This document shows positions 49,885 through 53,554 of a stretch of 53,554 bases of DNA, in pieces. The notes beneath the pieces were generated by a model. That model did not search any database. It was not told where the DNA came from and was given only the letters and a program-made list of their open reading frames with translations. The stretch spans positions 83,808-137,361 of the forward strand of contig NZ_BAXB01000009.1 in assembly GCF_000698145.1 (NCBI RefSeq), read 5' to 3'. The number at the start of each line of letters is the position of its first letter. Positions within the stretch are counted from its first letter, which is position 1. The stretch comes from Geomicrobium sp. JCM 19039. GTDB taxonomy: Bacteria > Bacillota > Bacilli > Bacillales > Marinococcaceae. Position numbers and translations under genes: made by a program.

Positions 49885-50292
49885 ATGACACAGGTTATCG
49901 TATTTACCATTGATGGTGAAAAATATGGCATTGATGTAGATCACGTTCAATCCGTTGAACGCGTTGAACAAATGACACGCGTGCCAGGAACTGCTCAAGA
50001 AGTGCTCGGTGTAATGAACATGCGAGGAGCGATTACGACCTTGATTGATTTGCGTATTGTGATGGGAAAACCAGCCGCAAAACTAACGAAGAACACACGA
50101 TTATTGTTACTTGCAACTGAAGACGACCCTCTTGGTGTGATGGTGGATGAAGCGAGAGAAGTGATCCGAATTGAAGAGGATGAGGTCTCTGACAGTTTGA
50201 GCTCGAACTCAAACTCTGCCATTAGTCAAGGTGTTGTGAAGCGCGGGGATGAATTAATCTTTATGATGGATGCGAGTAAGATTTACAATTAG
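49885..50292 (+). CDS. cheW: Chemotaxis adaptor CheW
   Basis: Links chemoreceptors to CheA. 135 residues. FTIDGEKYGIDVDHVQSVER and the conserved VLGVMNMRGAITTLIDLR loop identify the family; EDDPLGVMVDEAREVI follows. It begins 10 bases after cheA and its 3' end overlaps the convergent gene on the minus strand by four bases, with no terminator between. Confidence 0.95.
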   Translation: MTQVIVFTIDGEKYGIDVDHVQSVERVEQMTRVPGTAQEVLGVMNMRGAITTLIDLRIVMGKPAAKLTKNTRLLLLATEDDPLGVMVDEAREVIRIEEDEVSDSLSSNSNSAISQGVVKRGDELIFMMDASKIYN

Positions 50293-50621
50293 TCACCTTT
50301 TTGTCTTGATTGTCTAAACAAGAAATCAATGGTCAGAATAAACAGCCATAACAGGATCATTACAACCATGACCGTATGGTCGCGCCCGTCCTCAAGCATA
50401 ATTACAGCAATATAGAAAAGACCGTTAGCGCCCCAGATGTTATAAAACCAAGCATTTGTCACTGTAGAGTAGAACAACAAATAAGCAGAAACTGACCAAC
50501 AAGAAAATACAATGCTGACCGTCATAAGTGCCATCTGTTCGGTTCCTGGGGTTAAAAAGACAATCAACCCCGTGGCGATAACGACGATAATTGAAAATAC
50601 AAAGCGATCACGGGTTTCCAT
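50289..50621 (-). CDS. Four-helix membrane protein of unknown function
   Basis: 110 residues on the minus strand, the only clear minus-strand gene besides the one at 25612. Four hydrophobic segments at residues ~8-25, ~30-52, ~58-77 and ~84-104; short polar ends, acidic loop MLEDGRDHT and basic C-terminus FRQSRQKGD. AGAAGGTG lies upstream of the ATG at 50621. No family motif is recognised. Convergent with cheW and divergent from the deacetylase gene. Confidence 0.72.
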   Translation of the reverse strand: METRDRFVFSIIVVIATGLIVFLTPGTEQMALMTVSIVFSCWSVSAYLLFYSTVTNAWFYNIWGANGLFYIAVIMLEDGRDHTVMVVMILLWLFILTIDFLFRQSRQKGD

Positions 50622-50716
50622 ACAAACACCTTCTTTAATAAGTCGTGCCTTTCATACATACATTGTTAATTTTTGTATATGTTAACAGGTAGGTCATGTT
50701 GAAAGGAAGAGATGAA

Positions 50717-51525
50717 TTGAAAGCTCTATACGTCAAAATAGCAGTAGCTGTCGCTTTGTTCGTGTCATTTGTCGTTCCGATGAACGTTTTTGCTGCGCAA
50801 GATGAACTTCCTCCTTACGAGGTGGGAGTGAAGAGGATGTGAGAGATCCTGACCCTGTGACGTTTACCCAGTTAAAACAATCCTTCCCTGATTCATTTTA
50901 CTATATGGGAGACCCAAACGAGAAACAGGTTGCCCTCACGTTTGATGATGGGCCAGATCCAAGACACACCTCACAGATTTTAGAAGTGTTAGACAAATAT
51001 GATGTTCTCGGTACGTTCTTTGTGCTCGGAGCAAGAGCCGAAGCATATCCAGAGTTACTTCAAGAGATCGATGAAGCCGGTCATGATATCGGTTCCCACA
51101 CGTTTTGGCATCCAAACTTAACAGATGACGACGACGAAGAGGATCTCGTCGCGAGGTTGGATTGGGAGTTGACACAAACTGAACGTGTTGTTGAAGAGAG
51201 TGTTGGATATAAGCCGAGGCTTTTCCGTGCTCCATATGGCAGCTTAAACATCGAATTAATGGAGCACTTAACCGAACGAGGCAATATTGCGGTTGGATGG
51301 AATGCGGACTCACAAGACTGGCAGCAAATCCCTTCAGAAGAGATTGTCGACATTCTTCGTAGTGAAATCAGTCCAGGAAGCATCGTTTTGATGCATGATG
51401 GTGGGAATTGGGATCAGACCATCACGTCAGCGGATGCTCTAGATACACTCATTCCAGAATTGCTAGCTGATGGGTATGAGTTTGTTACCGTGTCGGACAT
51501 GCTTGACGTTGATCGAGCACTCTAA
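50717..51525 (+). CDS. Secreted polysaccharide deacetylase (one frameshift)
   Basis: NodB-homology hydrolase removing N-acetyl groups from peptidoglycan or another glycan outside the cell. About 269 residues. A signal peptide (KALYVKIAVAVALFVSFVV ... FA-A) begins at TTG 50717 behind AAAGGAAG; ATG 50696 is an alternative. The frame breaks at about 50827 (AA to A), after which the mature enzyme runs from ~residue 37: TFDDGPDPRHTSQIL (catalytic Asp), SHTFWHPNL (zinc His-x3-His), FRAPYGSLN and IVLMHDGG. Family is clear; substrate is not. Confidence 0.88.
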
Positions 51526-51528
51526 TAA

Positions 51529-51563
51529 CAGCGCTGAATGCATATGCATTCAGCGCTTTATTT
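51529..51563 (+). terminator. Intrinsic terminator after the deacetylase gene
   Basis: A 28-base perfect palindrome (AGCGCTGAATGC and its complement, with ATAT at the centre) followed by TTTATTT. Confidence 0.9.
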
Positions 51564-51667
51564 CGGTTGTTTGCAAAGACGTCGATAATTGCAATGTTTT
51601 ACTCATATACGTGTCACAATAAATCGTGTATCATAAATGCAGAATGATGTGTTCAGGGGATGAAAGC

Positions 51668-52822
51668 ATGAAACCTTACCAAAGCTATGAAAAACAATAC
51701 GACATTAATATGATGTTTGTATTATTTATTTTTGCTGTTTTGAGCTGTTTATACATTTATTTTGCTGTAGGGAATACAACGATAGTTATTATGCAAGCTG
51801 CTTTTTTTGTGGCCGGATTTATTATCGCGATTGTCGTCATGCACTTTGACTTTGAATATTATTTAAATTTGCATTGGATTAGTTATGCGTTTGGATTGTT
51901 CATGCTCATTGTGCTAGAGATTGTTTCTCCAAGTAGTCTAGCTCCTGAGCGGTTAGGGGCGACCCGTTGGTTTGATCTCGGTTTCGTGAATTTACAGCCT
52001 TCAGAGTTTATGAAGGTATTTATTATCGTCACACTTAGTGCCATTATTTATAAACATAACAATAGCTGGACGCCAAAAGAACTTAAATCCGACGTATGGC
52101 TATTAGCGAAAATGGCTCTCGTCATTATTCCACCAATTCTGTTGCTTCGTTCTCAACCGGATATGGGGATGGTCATGATGATGCTTGCCATAACCGTCGG
52201 GCTGACACTCGTCTCAGGAATGTCTTATAAGCTGCTTAGTCTTTTATATGGAATTCCATCCGTCATTGTTGGCGCATTTATTGTTGCGTATTTTCGTTTT
52301 CCAGACTTCGTTCAGAATGCGTTCTTTAGACATATCGAAGACTATCAGGTGAATCGTTTTCATGGGTGGTTGCGACCGCTTGAGAACCCAGATCAAGGTT
52401 ATCAAGTGGCGCAAGCGATGACCGCAATTGGTTCCGGTGGATTAACAGGAAACACAGAGCATGACGTATACGTACCCGAAGCGCATACCGACTTTATCTT
52501 TTCTATTGTGGGTAGAGAAACAGGGTTTCTCGGAACGGCACTTGTCATTACTTTGTTCTTTATTCTGTTCTATCAGATTATGATGACCGCCATTCGTTCC
52601 CACCATAGTTTTGGTACGTATTTATGTTCCGGTGTTATTGCACTGTTTACGTTCCAAGTGTTTCAAAACGTCGGTATGAACGTTGGCTTATTACCTGTTA
52701 CCGGCTTTACGCTTCCGTTTATGAGCTATGGGGGCAGCTCTCTCTTCAGTTCGATGCTCGCAATTGGCATTGTGCTCGGGGTCCGGTATCATGCGAAGAG
52801 TTATGTGTTTGAAGAGAAATAG
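51668..52822 (+). CDS. RodA/FtsW/SpoVE-family lipid II glycosyltransferase
   Basis: SEDS-family glycan polymerase. About 384 residues with ten transmembrane segments. Signatures: RWFDLGFVNLQPSEFMKV, LLRSQPDMGMVMMM (split here), FHGWLRPLENPDQGYQVAQA, the IGSGGLTG loop, HTDFIFSIVGRETGFLG and LPFMSYGGSSLFSSM. ATG 51668 has GGGG upstream; a start at 51626 would add 14 polar residues. The sequence reads most like RodA, but family members are hard to separate by eye and no partner PBP gene is adjacent. Confidence 0.9.
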   Translation: MKPYQSYEKQYDINMMFVLFIFAVLSCLYIYFAVGNTTIVIMQAAFFVAGFIIAIVVMHFDFEYYLNLHWISYAFGLFMLIVLEIVSPSSLAPERLGATRWFDLGFVNLQPSEFMKVFIIVTLSAIIYKHNNSWTPKELKSDVWLLAKMALVIIPPILLLRSQPDMGMVMMMLAITVGLTLVSGMSYKLLSLLYGIPSVIVGAFIVAYFRFPDFVQNAFFRHIEDYQVNRFHGWLRPLENPDQGYQVAQAMTAIGSGGLTGNTEHDVYVPEAHTDFIFSIVGRETGFLGTALVITLFFILFYQIMMTAIRSHHSFGTYLCSGVIALFTFQVFQNVGMNVGLLPVTGFTLPFMSYGGSSLFSSMLAIGIVLGVRYHAKSYVFEEK

Positions 52823-52840
52823 CAACGAGCGGTTGATCCA

Positions 52841-52880
52841 AAAAAGCCTTAGGATAAAAGTTATCCTAAGGCTTTTTTAT
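52841..52880 (+). terminator. Intrinsic terminator after the SEDS gene
   Basis: AAGCCTTAGGATAA pairs perfectly with TTATCCTAAGGCTT around AAG, then TTTTTT; the A run on the left makes it usable in both directions. Confidence 0.95.
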
Positions 52881-53220
52881 AAAGTCCAAATGTGGTCTTC
52901 AATAGAGGAATTAAAGGCGGATTTGTTTGGAAAAAAAGGTAGTGGATCCTAAGGGAGGAGTGGCGCTGCGATTTCCCGCTGGTCAATGAATCTAGATCAT
53001 TTGGGTGAGTGATCTACACCGCTAACCTCCGAGAAAATTCCCCACGCATCTTCAATGCCGAAAGTAGTGAAAAACTCTCTATATAGGATGAACAAAAGCA
53101 ATGCATTGGATTCCAGAATGTAGAGATTATCTCGTGATTTCATGCGATTGATTGTTATGACAAAAATGTATTCATATCTCTTTCACATAGCGAAATTACT
53201 TCAATGGTATTTGTATCGAG
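52881..53220. other. Gene-free stretch before repeat copy C
   Basis: No gene is supported. An inverted repeat TAGATCA/TGATCTA at about 52991-53015 and TATATAGGATGAAC at about 53081 resemble the edge of repeat copy A (palindrome, then ATATAGAATGAAC), so the repeat probably reaches into this stretch. Confidence 0.45.
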
Positions 53221-53480
53221 CGGGGCAGGGCATGGTTCGCATTGTGCGCGCTAGTTTTCACTTTCTGCGATCAAGTTTGCTCTTTTTAGCGATTTTAGCG
53301 CTCATTTCGTAAAACTTGCGCGCAGTTTGTTCCAACTGGAGCGCAGATTGGACGAAACCTAACACCTTACGACCTGTCGGTCCCAGCGGGACCGAACCGA
53401 AATCGGTCTCGATTCGGCGCGACACGCGCCGACGGAAGTTTTGCGTTTTCAACTCGGTGTTCGGGGCAGGGCGTGCGACT
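52985..53480 (-). repeat. Dispersed intergenic repeat, copy C
   Basis: Same family as 24340-24810 and 33830-34260. Hairpin TCGGCGCG-ACA-CGCGCCGA at 53414-53432, hairpin TCGGTCCC-AGC-GGGACCGA at 53377-53395, then a minus-strand stretch encoding SALQLEQTARKFYEMSAKI, matching copy A almost residue for residue. GCGCAGTTTGTTCCAACTGG (53319-53338) is identical in copies A and C. Only the part from about 53220 is strongly similar; the left 230 bases are matched by short motifs only. Confidence 0.75.
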
Positions 53481-53554
53481 CAATAAATGAACATCGCTTT
53501 GGAACTAGATTGTTGTTCAATTTCTTTAAAGTGCTGAATCTAATTCCAAAAACG

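Noticed and set aside
53258..53452. Minus-strand 64-residue ORF in repeat copy C as a gene
   Set aside because: No ribosome-binding site, and the matching stretch in copies A and B is interrupted; kept as part of the repeat.

Overview
The window is a low-to-moderate GC Firmicute chromosome segment from a spore-forming, probably motile member of the Bacillaceae in the broad sense. The evidence is: sporulation genes (spoVID, ysxE, spoIIB, spoIVFA, spoIVFB), a T-box ahead of valS, an L27 with the cleavable N-terminal extension next to its Prp protease, sigma-E-like and sigma-D-like promoters, and gene order that follows the Bacillus subtilis ilv-leu to rpmA block almost gene for gene. Acidic proteins and a Na+/glutamate-type symporter fit a halophilic or alkaliphilic relative, but that is inference.

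Layout. 1-5202: end of ilvC, then leuABCD (leucine synthesis). 5332-7828: a GltS-type symporter inserted where B. subtilis has nothing, then ysoA. 7859-15856: protein quality control (tig, a stand-alone ClpX-type zinc-finger gene, clpX, lonB, lonA) and engB. 16174-21609: haem synthesis hemA-C-D-B-L, without hemX. 21693-24108: spore-coat genes spoVID and ysxE. 24110-26175: a long intergenic stretch with a dispersed repeat, a small membrane-protein gene and the valS T-box. 26198-33735: valS, folC, comC, spoIIB, maf, radC. 33830-34660: second repeat copy. 34661-41732: mreBCD, minCD, spoIVFAB, rplU-ysxB-rpmA. After rpmA the B. subtilis order (spo0B-obg) stops and 41801-47030 is a PhoP-boxed pstSCAB1B2-phoU cluster. 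47063-47699 holds three small ORFs, the last resembling YrzI. 47833-50292 is cheA-cheW behind a sigma-D-type promoter. 50289-52822: a small membrane protein, a secreted polysaccharide deacetylase and a RodA/FtsW-type glycosyltransferase. The third repeat copy lies near the right end.

Fourteen genes, many of them essential elsewhere, are broken by a total of 20 small indels. Nineteen are deletions and nearly all sit in short runs of one base. Restoring the base restores the family sequence each time, so I read these as sequencing or assembly errors and annotate each gene as one intact CDS with the lesion marked.

The least conventional items are the monocistronic ClpX zinc-finger gene between tig and clpX (own promoter, RBS, terminator, and mostly synonymous divergence from clpX), the three-copy intergenic repeat with paired hairpins and heptad-like reading frames, and the small-ORF cluster between phoU and cheA.
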